This document shows, in pieces, positions 36,424-49,100 of a stretch of DNA of 64,000 nucleotides. Position 1 is the first letter of the stretch; every line of letters begins with the position of its first letter. Under the pieces are notes generated by a model. That model saw only the letters and a list, made by a program, of their open reading frames with translations, was not told the origin of the DNA and did no database searches. The position numbers were made by a program, and so were the translations under genes. The stretch is from positions 9,751,808 through 9,815,807 of the forward strand of contig CM034110.1 of the NCBI GenBank assembly GCA_019914945.1, read 5' to 3'. The stretch comes from Typha latifolia (taxonomy: Eukaryota > Streptophyta > Magnoliopsida > Poales > Typhaceae).

Positions 36424-38043
36424 TCAGCATAGATAAGATACATTCTTAGAGTCCACAGATTTCCCTCCAGATGTCATAAACTGCAGCAGGGGTGAAATGC
36501 TCTGTTCATTCCTAAAGAAATTACCTGGATCAACCTTACCCTCGACATATGCTAATCTCTTAAAGTTACTTTGAAAGTACTTTAACCCCCAAACTCTGGC
36601 TTTCAAGTAGGTTGACTTCCCCTCGTTTCTCCCCAAGTCAATGTCCTTGTAGTTGACATAGGCAGCCCTTGGATGGCTAGAGACATAAGGAGTCATGAAC
36701 TCATACAAACTCCTCATCCACTTCAGATGCTTTGCAGTCACATTAAACTCTGTCTCAAACCATCTCATAAAGTACTGAATTATATAAAGATTCCCAGTCC
36801 TATGAGGGAAAGGGATTGCAGACTCTGAGATTTTGCTTAGCCTTCCTCCAAATGGCTCCATAATTAAGACCAACGGCTCATCTTTGGCATCAAGAAGCAA
36901 CCTCCATATATTCTCTAATCCAGTCTCTGGGATTGGTTGCTTCACAAAGTCTGATTTAACTTTGAAAGAGCTGCTATATTGTGGTTTCCGATCAAGCAAG
37001 ACATCTATTCCTTTCCCTGAGTAGCCATTGAAGAAGAGGACAGACTCCAGCCAAGTCATCTCTGTGCAGGTCCTTGGCCTCTAGACCAAGTTCAGGAAAA
37101 CTCTTCTTGATCACCATAAGCAGCTCTCTGAGCCTTCCACGGTAAAGAGAGTTGAATAGGGCCTGGAAGTTCTCCTTCTGGGTTCTTCGTCATTCACAGC
37201 TTGTGCTACAACTCTCATGTAGAGGTTCTCGTCAAAGTTGGCTGCAATCTGCTGCCATCTGCTCACCAGCGCTGTTGCATTCTGTCTCAAGTTCTTGTTT
37301 ACATTGCATGCAGTTACTATAGGTGGAACATTAACCAAATTGATCTTGTAGGAGAGAACAATGCCAAAGCTGGCTGCTCCCCCTCCTCTTATAGCCCAGT
37401 AGAGGTCTTCACCGATGGCTTCTCGGGTCATGATTCGGCCTTCGACGTCAACTAGCTCAGCGTCGACGATGTTATCCGCTGCGGTACCGTACTTTCTTGA
37501 TATGGCTCCAATTCCGCCGCCGCTGAAATGTCCTCCGACTCCAACAGTTGAGCATGTCCCTGCAGTGAACCCTGCAGTCTTGTTCTTTGAAGCAATTGCA
37601 TAGTAGAGTTGCACCAGCCTGGACCCATGCAGCGCTGTGCTCCGGATCAACAGTGATCGACCGGAGGTTAGAGAGATCGACGGCGATGAATTCATCGCCG
37701 CCTGATGTGTAGGACATGCCCTCGCAATCATGACCGCCGCTTCTGACTCGAATGCTAAGTCCATTTTCTCTGCTGCAGGCCGCTGAGCTACAATGACTGC
37801 CGGCTTTTTCGTTGTTGTAGAGTGGAGAAATAGAATGTTTTGGACCGATGATTGCAGGACGACGTCGTAGGAGGCTGCATTCCGGGTGTAAACTAGGGGA
37901 GATGATGTGTTTGATGGGTGAACCTTGCTGAGAAAGCAATGGAGGAAGGCTTGATGGGGAGTAGATTTATTAGTAGAAGCTGCAATAGCATATACGGATG
38001 TTAGTGGCAAGAGACACAACAAGGCTAAGTGTATTGGTGCCAT
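36424..38043 (-). pseudogene. berberine bridge enzyme-like copy 3, frameshifted
   Basis: Minus-strand relative of copies 1 and 2, starting MAPIHLALL at 38043 with a signal peptide. The frame changes at least four times. A small deletion near 37775 removes the HVQAAV-type segment. A probable 11-bp deletion near 37605, between CAACT direct repeats, removes the codons after QAGAT. A lost base near 37175 follows NDEEP, and an extra base near 37070 precedes CTEMTW. Readable pieces include RSGGHDCEG (His kept), GTCSTVGVGGH (Cys kept), IRGGGAASFG, and C-terminal NYKDIDLG and VDPGNFFRNEQS. It ends at 36424 just upstream of the PPR gene. Multi-base deletions make sequencing error an unlikely sole cause. 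Confidence 0.85.
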
Positions 38044-39250
38044 TGAAGATCTCCTCTGTTTCTCAGCTCTGTTTTGCTGATGAATTGATAGTTTTTCAAG
38101 ATCTGGGCTTTGAGTTGTAAACGAAGCCACAGATGTCAATCCTATGAGTGCACACCATTAATTCATACTTTTGGATGAAGATTCTTGAGAGTTGCTGGTA
38201 GGTTTGAACATCATTAATGTGAAGGTCTATGTATGCAGGACACCACATGATAAAATTGCAACTATGTAATAGTGTTCTTTGAGCCATTGGAGAAATATCA
38301 TTTTGGTCAATGGGGCTGGTGGGCATAGAAAATAGAAATGCATGGCTTCTTTAGTAAGATCCATACAACTGACAGCCATATAAAATCAACAAAAACTCCA
38401 TTAATTTTTTGTTTCCAAAGTCATGCTATCTTGCCCAGATATGGTTTGAAATAACTCCAGTCATATTTTTCAGTATTTTGTTTTATCAAATTTCCTCTTT
38501 ATATATATATATATATATATCAGTCCCTTTGTACCAGCGGCACTAAATTAATACAATGGCTACCTCTTCTTTTTTTTTTGGGGGGGGGCGGGTGTGGGGG
38601 GTTGGGAAGAAGCTAGTGAGCCCATTCTCATTTGAACCTTGGGACAGTTCTGTAGAATCCTTGACATTTTTCACATTGATGTCATTTTCTCAATAAAAGA
38701 TGCAACTTCCCTAGCTAATTCTATATCTCTTGTATTCTATTCTAGGTTCTTTTCGAATTCAAATAATACCAAAATTAAGCTTAGATATTCTTTCATTTTC
38801 TAAATTTATCCTGTACAGCATGGAGCCCCAAACTGACGAAGTATAAGACTCTTGGCCTCCCGAGAAATGTCGTGAAACACACGCATTTATAATAGATTGT
38901 TTTTTTTATGAAAGTTTAAAGTAGATTGTTGGACACTCGAAGTCTCAAACTATCAGAAAGCTATATTAGCAAGACTTGTATACCGTAACAATATGCATAC
39001 AGAGTGACCGTGTTGGGATTGTAGATTGCTCAAACTATCAGCAAGTTTTGTAATAACACTTCTATACTGTAACAATATGAAATGAATACAAAATAACCAT
39101 GTTGGATATTTGACAGCAAACTCTCGAAAGAATGAATAAACGAAATGAATCTCACTGCCCAACCTAAAAGAATGATTCTAGACTCCCTCAGAACAACAAT
39201 TCCCAAATATTATCTCACTCCCACACATCAACAACAAGCTTATTAAGTGC
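38044..39250. other. intergenic: BBE copy 3 promoter and patellin 3' flank
   Basis: A TA microsatellite lies at 38501-38520 and a T-run/G-run at about 38571-38590. No gene is seen. Confidence 0.55.
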
Positions 39251-41338
39251 CTAACACTCTTTTGAACAACTCTTTGCCTTGTATCTGAACAAGACCTTCT
39301 TCTTCTTGAATGCACCATTCTCAATAGTCAGAACAATCTTACCGGGCTCGTAGTTCCGGAACGAGTTGCGCACAGCCTCCTCTTGAGAACCCATCTTCTT
39401 GCCTTTCTTCACAATGATGGTGTATGAACCCTCATCAGTTGGAACAAACTCTTCCTTGTAGTTCACCTCCCAACCCAGCACAGTCAGATCCCAAACAAGA
39501 GTAGCACCAGCCTGTTGGAATGTAAACGTCTTAATTGAATCAATCAAATAAATGCTAAGTTGTGAATAGTTGCTATATATTGTACCACTCATTCATTGAA
39601 AACATCTTGTGCTTAAGAGAGATTGGTACCTCTGGACAAGGAATCTCAACACTTTCAGTTGAACCGGCTTTAACTATGAGCTCAGAAACTCCACCATCTT
39701 CAGCAGAGAATTCGGTATCATTCTCACGTTTCAAGCCACCATATTTGATAGGAATAGCCTCCACTGGGATGTATCTATCGGAAAGCAAAACAATTGTTAA
39801 GGTTCTGTGGATAAGTTGTCATATGCACTAACAGAATAAATTAAGAGGAGTTATAGAAAGGCTTTTACTTGAGAAGGGTTTCAGTAACTTTGGCTGGGCG
39901 AGCAATGACGAACTTGCTCTTGGTTCTTTGTGTCAAGAAAGGAGACAATATAGCACTAAACGCGTAGTACCAGAAGGGAACATTGATCACAATCTGCATA
40001 GCAGCAAAAAGGATGAGCTCCATCAGATATCAGATAAGCGACATGAATTATTTTATCAACATTGTTGTTATCCATCCCTTTTAACTTGATCATTAACGAA
40101 CAGATCTTGATGAGAATTGACTTGGGAAACCCAGTAAGATTGAATGGAAGGATACTTACATTCCTTGCAACAAATTCTGGATAGTTGTCCTGAAGCAGCT
40201 CCACAACTTGTTTCATGGCAGTCCTCAGCTCCTTCTTTGAAAGACCAGGGGAGTTCTTCAAATCAGTAACCTGGAGAAGCGAAGCAACTCCACTGGGCTT
40301 GAAGTCCAGCTTCTTGATACCCTTCTCCATCACCTGAACTCTCCACCTCAAAAACTTCTTCCTCCCTTCTTCTGAACCAAATGTCTTGTGATAGAGCTCG
40401 CTGTCTTCGAAGAACCCCGACACGTTGTAGCACACCGGATGCCCCTCACGGTCAACGCCATCCATGTAGCACGCCGCTCCAAGATCGGCTTCCAAGGTGT
40501 CCTCATCAAGAATTGCGTCAATCTTCCATTCCTTCCTCCACTGGAGCGCATTTTGGAGCATCTCGAACGCTTCCTTCACCTTGAAATCGCGCGCACGAAG
40601 GAACTTGAGAAGGACCACATCGGTGCTCTCGAAACCTTTGCTCGGTAACAGAGGAACTCCCCAAAGGCATACCTCCTTGTCGACGACTTCGACCTCCTTG
40701 GGTTCAGAAGCTTTCTCTTCACCCTTGGTCTCGGCAGCTACGTCAGTTTCCACTTTTTCTTCTTCGCCTTGTTGAGTTTCGGATTTCTCTTCCTCTTCCT
40801 CCTTCAGCGCGGAAGAAATCGTCTTTGGTTCACTTGATGCGACCTCTTCACCCTTTTGCTCTTCACCCACATCGGATTCGACCTTTCCTCCTTCGCCCTC
40901 TAGGGTTTCGGGTTTCTCCTCTTCCTCCTTTGGCTTCTCAGGTTCCGCCTCTCCTTCAACTCCTTCTTGGGCTAAACAAGACTCGGCCTTTCCTCCTTCG
41001 GCTTCTTGGGCTTCTTCGGTATCAGCTTTCTCCACTTCTTTCACCTCCTCTTTCTCCTTGGGCTTCTTCTGCTCTTCTTGTTCTTTTTCTTTCTTGAAGA
41101 GCTTGTTCTCAAGAATGGCCTCCTCGACCTTGGCTCGCAACTCGATCAACGCCTTCCTCTCGCTCTCCTTCAGATCGTTGAGGAAGTTGCTCTCCTCCTT
41201 AAAAGAAGAGCTCCTCTCAACAGCAGGGACGGCGGAATCCTTCTCCTCCGCTACTAATTTAGGTTCCTCCAACTTTTTCTCCTCAGGCACCGGCGCTTCT
41301 CGGGCCTCAACCGCCTCTTCCTTCAGCTCGACGGCCAT
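39251..41338 (-). CDS. PATL: patellin (SEC14/GOLD phosphoinositide-binding protein), 4 exons
   Basis: Patellins bind phosphoinositides and act at the cell plate and plasma membrane in membrane trafficking. Exons (minus) are 41338-40160, 39993-39869, 39774-39630 and 39511-39251, giving 569 residues. The first 220 residues are a Glu/Lys-rich acidic domain containing an internal duplication (138-172 resembling 180-214). FLNDLKESERKAL leads into the CRAL-TRIO N region (DVVLLKFLRARDFKV at about 240-254). The SEC14 lipid-binding domain spans about 285-440 (VCYNVSGFF, DNYPEFVARN, PFWYYAFSAI). The GOLD domain follows, ending in a Lys-rich tail (KKKKVLFRYKAKS). All introns keep the frame. It is closest to PATL3/5-type proteins by impression. 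Confidence 0.95.
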
Positions 41339-41761
41339 GATGATAGATCAAGCTGGAGAAATTGGGAGATATAGAAGCTATCGATGAAAAGGAATGGGTT
41401 GGGTGGGCTTCTTCTACTTCTTCCTCTTCTTCTTGTTTGCTCTGCTATATAGAAGAGATGTGCATAAAAAGAGGAATAAGAAAGGAGGGAGATGTTGCAA
41501 GTTGTAACGGCTATATTCCTTCGGAAACGTTCGAGGGCGGGACCCATCTACTAGTCCAATGATATGGCGCCAGCGAAGGAGCCGTTGGAGTGGGGTGGGG
41601 TGGAACGGTGGAATAGATTATGAGGAGCGTGTTTGGCGTTGTAAGAGGGAATCCACTGGGCTCCACCTGTCACCTGCTTTTATTCTTCTCTTTGCCACCT
41701 CCAACGGCTACTTGTTTCTTTTCGTTTTTCTTTTTTTCGTTTCCACCTCCAACCACAATTA

Positions 41762-41880
41762 ATATATTATGCAGGGTGCAATTTGTTTCTTTCTGGAGTT
41801 TTGCAGTTAGTATGAAACAACAACAACAACAACAACAAAACAAAACTTTTCTTTTTCATTTAACACCCTGCATAATATAT
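41762..41880. repeat. 17-bp perfect inverted repeat around a CAA microsatellite
   Basis: Arms at 41762-41778 (ATATATTATGCAGGGTG) and 41864-41880 are exact reverse complements, flanked by TTAA-like words, with a (CAA)n run inside. It lies about 420 bp upstream of the patellin start codon. It may be a small MITE. Confidence 0.6.
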
Positions 41881-42090
41881 TTAATGTAGTTTACACCTGT
41901 TTTCTTTTCCACTATTTTAAACCCCTGTATTTTTCAATAAATGTAAATAAAAAAAAAATCTAAATCACCTCTTTTTCATTTATCGACTTTTAAGAAAGCA
42001 CCCCAAGTACGATGTTTAAATGTGATCAAATTAAAAATAATAAAAAGACAAGGTGTGAATTGGAATAAACACATATTATAGGGGGGGTAA

Positions 42091-42484
42091 TATGCATGAA
42101 AAACCCTTTAGTTATAGTATTGATGATTTTTAGACTCAATTTTTGAATTACACCTTCCAAACCACTTTTACCCGTTTAGTCTTAACAAAATTAAAAAAGA
42201 AACAGTTGTATCCTAAACCCATATGCAAAGTATGTAAAAAATACATTTTTAATTTTTCTAAGATATATATATCCAAATCTAGCAAAAGAAAAAAATAATA
42301 GCAAGCATTATCTTTATAAATTATACGGGATATATAAAATATGTGCTTTTATTTTATCAAGATACGTATCTAAAAGTACGTTTTCAATAAAAAAAAATTA
42401 AATAAGTAAATAGAGCTCAATTTACTATTTGAAAATTAAGGTCTAAAAGTACAAATACGATAACTATGAGGTTTTTTTTTATAC
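42091..42484. mobile_element. MITE-like element with about 45-bp imperfect terminal inverted repeats
   Basis: The left end (words AAACCCTTTAGTTATAG and TTTTTAGACTCAATTTT) and the reverse complement of the right end (AACCTCATAGTTATCG and CTTTTAGACCTTAATTTT) align over about 45 bp. The interior is AT-rich with no coding capacity. Confidence 0.55.
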
Positions 42485-43198
42485 AAATCGACTACTAGGA
42501 TTACAGGGTGCCAAATAAGAGAAATTCCCAAATTCTTTCCTTCCGACAATGATGATGACAACTATTCCAGCAGCAATACTTGATTCCTTCCACATTGCGT
42601 CATTTATTGCATCTGATAGCTGGAAAAAAGGCTGTCTTAAGCTGCATTCTTGTACTGGCATAAGGCTGTGCAATCTTTGGAGGATGGTGGGTTGTTAGTA
42701 TCCTCTTGATCTATCACGGATCAAGACAACAATGACGACAGAGATGTCAATGTAACTCCAATACATATATCTTGGTAGCCATAGGCATACCATCAGCATG
42801 AAGTATGAAAAATTGCAAATGATTCTTGGCAAAAAATATTCATCAAGATGCACCAATTCAAATAAACCTAGTCCTGTGTTCTAAACTATTAGAAGTAACA
42901 ATACACCAGAAGACCACAGTCTGTTTCATACGACATACGGGTGGGTCAATTTACACAGTTGGAAAGCTCGGTGCAGACCAAGTATCAAAATTCTGACCTG
43001 GGAACTGGAGGCTCAAAGAGATGAACATTTCATCCTGGCTTAATCGAGGAAAGACTACTTGTAAGTGTACTGAGATGATTAGTTCAAGGCAGCTGATTGA
43101 TTTTGACATTCACATGGGCGTTTCAGTGTAGGGTTCAGTTGCCGACTTGAAAGTCCAACTTGCATGTCTTCATAGGACCTTCTAATTAGATCACTAGA
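42485..43198. other. intergenic: 3' side of the Twinkle gene
   Basis: The stretch between the MITE-like element and the Twinkle stop codon holds no recognisable gene. The right part is probably 3' UTR. Confidence 0.55.
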
Positions 43199-46100
43199 TC
43201 AGGTTGCCTTCTTCTTTTTAACCTCAATATCAACATCCATGAATTCCCCAGTAATCCTGCATAAAGGAAGGATCAGTGAGCAGTTTACTTGCCTAATGCA
43301 CGTAAGAAATTAAAATGGTGCAGTGCAGAAAAAGGTTGGCACACAGCAGATTCACACTTTAGATAAGCTTGTCTGCAAATAATGGACAAAAATTATATAA
43401 CTCCACCAAAAGAAAAGAACCTTTGAGCAAATTGCTTATGCAAAGCTGTGCATATAATGCAATTTCAGAGGTGCTTCTCATCAATACTTTTGGAACACGT
43501 GGCCAAAGAGTATTTGAATTGTCTGAAATTGGCAAGACATTGGCAAGAGAAACACTCCTTTGCCTCTCTGGATACTAGAAGAGTGAATTTGAATTGTCTG
43601 AAATTGAGCATGACAGTTTGATTCCCAAACCTCCCAAAGACTATTATAATAATAATATACACTCCACTTCTGACTTGACAGAAAGGGGCCTTTACTAGTT
43701 CTAGCATGTCTTGGTTTTGATTTAAGGCACATGGAATAAATCAGGCGAGATTAGAAATACAAGGACTGAATAAGAAAATAAAAGCACTACCACCTTTAGG
43801 TAGCTATTGGATAGCAAGAAATTAAATTAAAGCAAGCTCAAACTTCAAAATATCCGTAGATATGTTTCTTAGTTCTTATTTAGAACAAAAAAGTACAATA
43901 GCAGACTATGAAATGATTTGCATACCGATCATATGATAAGTGAGCATCTCCAATACATCCAACGACCTTGTTTCGTACCTTCCTTACACAAACCTATGCA
44001 AAACAAGCATACAAAATTTAGTATGTGAATATATAACAAAAGGCTGAATTTGAATCTAAAATAGAAACAACCTGTACAAGATCAAGGGGCCCAGCATTCA
44101 CATCCCGGTTACGATGGATGACAATGCCATTATCACATTTATTTATAAAATGCGCACTCCCACTGATATCATACATATTAGGTGGACCACCTCCCCAATT
44201 TTGTAGCTAAAATAAAAAAAACTGCATGAGTTGATTCATATATTCTCAGCTTACATATATGAGATAAATTATGAAAATACCTGTTTTGGATGTGCTACAA
44301 ACCAGACATGGCATGAATGATGTTGAGCAAAGCGCTTGATCTTAGTAAGAATCTGGCTTACGTACTCTGTTTCTGTTCTGTTACCACATGATAAAGATAA
44401 ATTAAGTGGTTTATAGACAACGATAGGAACTGTTCTAACAGCATAATGTATTTCACATATTTATGAACAGTTGGGCATATAAAGGCCTAAACAAGATAAA
44501 TACAGATAAATCTATTCAATGGACGCTGCAGATGTCAATTTACAAGGTGAACTGCCAGCTTGATATGATAAAGCCATAGAATGCTTACTGATTTGAAGAA
44601 CGTTGGTGATCAAGCTCATTGTATGGATCAATAACAAGGCCACGCACTCCATATCTTAGGACTGCTGCTTTGGCAAGCTCAAGAACCCAGTTAACGGATG
44701 GAAGTGAATCATTTTCACATCTGTTCATCAAACCACTAAACTGTGACAAAATGCTCCTATAACATGATAAAGAAACTATTCCCACTGATTGATGACAGTG
44801 CCAGTTACCAAAAACATTGACATACATACAGAAACTAGACATAAAAAGAAGATTAATATACCAGATAGCAACAGTAGTCATCATATATTCACAATTAATA
44901 AAAATTAACCTTGGCAACTTATGCAAATAAATGATAGACATGCCTGATAAGATGAAAGGTATCATTCAGCCATTTTTTTCCTTGTTCAAACTCCTCAGAG
45001 CTCATACGTTCCATAGATCCTCCATACCTATCAGTAACCAAAAGTAAAAAAGAGGCTACTTATCATTCTTACCATTTCTAATATATGATAATTGTCAAAT
45101 TTAGAGTCTAAAATGATTGCAGAGAATACTAAATTCCATCGTTGCAGAATGTTATCTAAACAGAGAAAAACTAGCATGTACATGCAAGTGACAACACCTT
45201 TCCCTGCTTGTCAAATGGGAATGTGGATAACATCAAGCCTGCTCTAAAAGGGCAAAAATGTGTATTTACACTGCATATCTATCCAGACTCATAAAATAAT
45301 GTTCCCTGGGGACCTTTCAAAAGATTAATAAGGTTTGTTACACAAAAAAAAAACATTTACCTGGCATTAAAAAATGGTTTCTTGAGGCGCTTCTCCAAAA
45401 GCTTCCTTGCATGATCTCTAACCTGATCCATCACATAAAATAATTTCAATAAAAGTGAACAGCAACATTGGAAGTGATTAGTCAGCAGAAACTTGCCTTA
45501 TTCTCCATAGAACAAAGCACAAACTTCCATCCTTCATTTCTGTTTATGTTGCACATCAAAGCATCAATCCACTCGCTCTTACCTGAATTCGGTACACCTG
45601 TTATTATAGTCAACTCTCCTGGCAGGACCTGCTCAAGGTGAGGAAGAGAGGTAATATCAAGAGCTAGATATAAAAGATACTTCTTTTATATAAAAGATAA
45701 CGACCGTAGCAATATCAGTTAGCTGGACTCTAATATCCCTTTGTCCAAAGATAAGACTAGGTACATTCATTATACTTCTCAGAAACTTGGTAAGTGGGTG
45801 CTATGATATTCAATTATAAATGTGGGAGTGAAATGATTTAGAAATCCTAAGAGAAATCAATACATTGTTGTATCATGCAAAATTCCATGGGGTTCTTTAT
45901 TTAAAATGTTGGCCTTTCTAATGACTGGGATGTTTCTAATCACAATTCACAGTTGAAAAGATTAATTATGAATTAGAAATAAATTCTCAAATTCAGGCTT
46001 CTGAAACGGATCAGTCGAGTCAACTTGACTTGCCATTAGTCTCAAGCCTACTTGGCTATTACGTACTGGATATAATAAAACTCGTTAGCTAGATAGTAGA

Positions 46101-49100
46101 CTCAATAAAAACCTCTGGGGACTTCAAATGTTGAGTTGGCAGTAAGTTTTTGATAATACTACCCTAGAATTTAAGAGGTGTTACTCTATTGGTTGAGTTC
46201 ATTAGCAAGAGAAGGTCTATCATATCAAATATAGTCTCATTAAAAGATAAAGAAACCCATTCTCGTCAAATGTTTTCCCTTTCTCTCTAATCCAAATCCA
46301 TGCTAACCCTCTTATTATTTTTCCCAAGATTGCCACAGGCCATCAAGCACTCTTTCTTTCTTGCCTTGTCTACCCTTTCCTTTTCAAACTTACTCATCAA
46401 GCTTATCCGTAGGCTCCTCCTGGCAACCCACAAGCACTAGTTCAAGTCCTTCCATTTCATGTTCTCCTGTACTATCACCAGTCCGAGCCATCAACTGGAT
46501 TGCTCATGGTTGATCCAATACATACAAACAACCGGACTGTTCAACCACTTAATTATATGCAGGCTCCAATATTTTATTGCAGGGCTGCATCGCTTGTAAT
46601 GGCAGCCAAAACAATTCTTTCAAAGGGAGGGTAACTGAAGAACGACAACAAAAATCTTTGAAAATATTCTTCCAAAAGTAGTACTTGAAAGCAACAATAG
46701 TTAGGCAACATTAGTGAGCCTTTAAAGAGGATATATACCAAAATATATATAACTTTTAGCTTCTAATCTTCAATTCCAATGATAATGATAATGATGATGA
46801 TGATAATAATAAATCATCCAGTTTTCAAAATTACCTTATACAATTCATCTATAGCTGTCCAACCTGTAGAAGCACCAAGCTCATATCCATGACTGCCATT
46901 ATAGTAAGCATCAATCTCGTGGAAGAAATCACTGAAGCTAAAAAGACCCCTTATAGGATATAACTCAGCGTTTTCTATAACTTCCTTCAGTACATCTGGT
47001 CCCAAGTACATGAGTACCTGAAGAAAACAAGATATTTGGAAAAAAAAAAAAAAAGATGACCAACAAACTTCATAAAAGCTTCTTGCTTGTACCAAGCATC
47101 ACTGTCCTCACCTTGGAATGAAGGTGCTTTTTTTAATCAACATTTAACACTTAGCTACAAGAATAACTACTCAGTAAAACTTGAGAACAAAGTGTCACAA
47201 ATGCATTGTGACATGATGATTGACTCTTTGTAATAATGATCATTTAATGCAATTAATGCAAGATGGTTCAGTATCTCAAATGCACCATGACTCTCACAGT
47301 TCTGTTATGAAACAAGTATGCTTAACCGTCATTGGAAAAGATCATACAGATAAGTGGATTCCAATACCGGTCGGCCAACCACACTGGGCGTACCAATTTG
47401 TGCAGCTATTTAGATTTTAAGATAAACACTTCCCAGAGCATTAAATGTTATGGTCCAGAATATAGTTTAAGTTTGTAAAATTGAATAGGCCAGTCTCTTG
47501 ATCGGCTACAAAATCAAACATTCTTTAATGCACCAGAAAGGAAGAAAATGGTATATCACTAGCAAATGAATAAAGAAAAATGAATTCCATAAACTGGAAT
47601 TCTGAAAGTAGACACTAACCAAATATGGCAATTTTCATATGATGAGTATCGTTTGATTCAAAATTGCCCGGTTGCCCCACTTCCATGTCTATTTACCATA
47701 GTTAGTAAAAGGAAATGTAATATAGGAGAGATAAAAATCTTCCTTTTGACATTTGTACTTCCATGCACAGAGGAGAAGAGCAATAGCTAATATTATGTAT
47801 TGCCTTATCCTTTAATTTATCTAAAAGAGCAATCGTGGTACCATGAACTAGGACACAAGAGATGCTAACATAAGCATAAAGAAGGCCTTTAAAGTACATA
47901 TCAGACCTCATTTGCATCCTTGCAATCATCAGTAGCATTTTTCTTTGGCCACTTGACTCTCCAACATCTATTTATTATCCAAAAGAACGTGTTATGATGG
48001 ATAGGAAGCATGTTTTTATCAAGTAAAGAAAAGTCATTTATTCAAAATTCTTAGGTGACGATAATGATATATGATTTTATGACAAAACAGAGGCTAACCT
48101 TTCTTTACCAAGCCGGCGGGCCAGTTCTTCAGCTAAAGCTTGACCAGGGCGATCAGAGTCTGTAGCTAGTATTATACGAGATGCCTAGTGAACAGTGGCA
48201 AGGTTTACTGGTTAATGCAGTTAAATAGTCTGTAAATATCCTATTAGTAACTGCAAGGAAAATCTCTAAAATTTACTGCAATGTTTACGCCCCTACCTTT
48301 TGTAGGTACTCTTTGCAGTTCCACAAGTACTGAAACTTTGTGTCCTAGCTTTACAGAGAACGTAAGTGAATGTTAGAATCCAAGTTAGACATCTGAAAGG
48401 TCAAATTTTATCTTAGATACTTGCAAGTGGGCAAGGTTCTTAAGCAATTCCAGCATTCAGTAAAATTTTAGTCGTAGAAAATTCCTAAGCTTTAACATTG
48501 TCCCATAATACTGCTAATGCCATAAGTAAAACAAAGCAACAAGGTTCACTAGCAATGGTCCACCGTGAACATGATGAACAAAAAAGAGAAAATAACATAT
48601 GGGTCCAAACTTCTTGTAGTAGAATATAGTTGCTACCAGTAAAGGAATCACTTGAATTTACACTGGAGTGACATTCTATACAGACATTTTGCCTGGAGTT
48701 ATACAATTGGGAAATACGCTCCCAACAGTGATTCTATACAGACATTTTACTTGGAAAATACAATTGCAAAACATCTTTCCTACAAAAGGCCCTAAAAGCT
48801 ACGTAGAGGTGCATAAACCTGGAAATCGATCAGCATAAAATGCAGACATGCCCATATACACAAACAACTTACTGCATTCATGTCCACATATTACATATAT
48901 GTGTGCATAAATATGTATTCTGGTTCTTTGTTTTTTGCAGCATCAAACTCTAGCACTTCTACACAGCCTACTTATGTCTCAGTTGAGAGTTGAGACTGCA
49001 TTTTAAGCCTAGTAAGCTTTAGCACTCAGCAGATAGCTGTAAGATTGTTCTCCAATGCAAGCAGTTTCCCAAATGCAAACGTTAGCCGTTACATTTTGCA

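Noticed and set aside
36401..36443. Upstream start for the PPR protein
   Set aside because: It would add 14 residues encoded by the tail of the neighbouring BBE pseudogene and looks unlike a targeting peptide.
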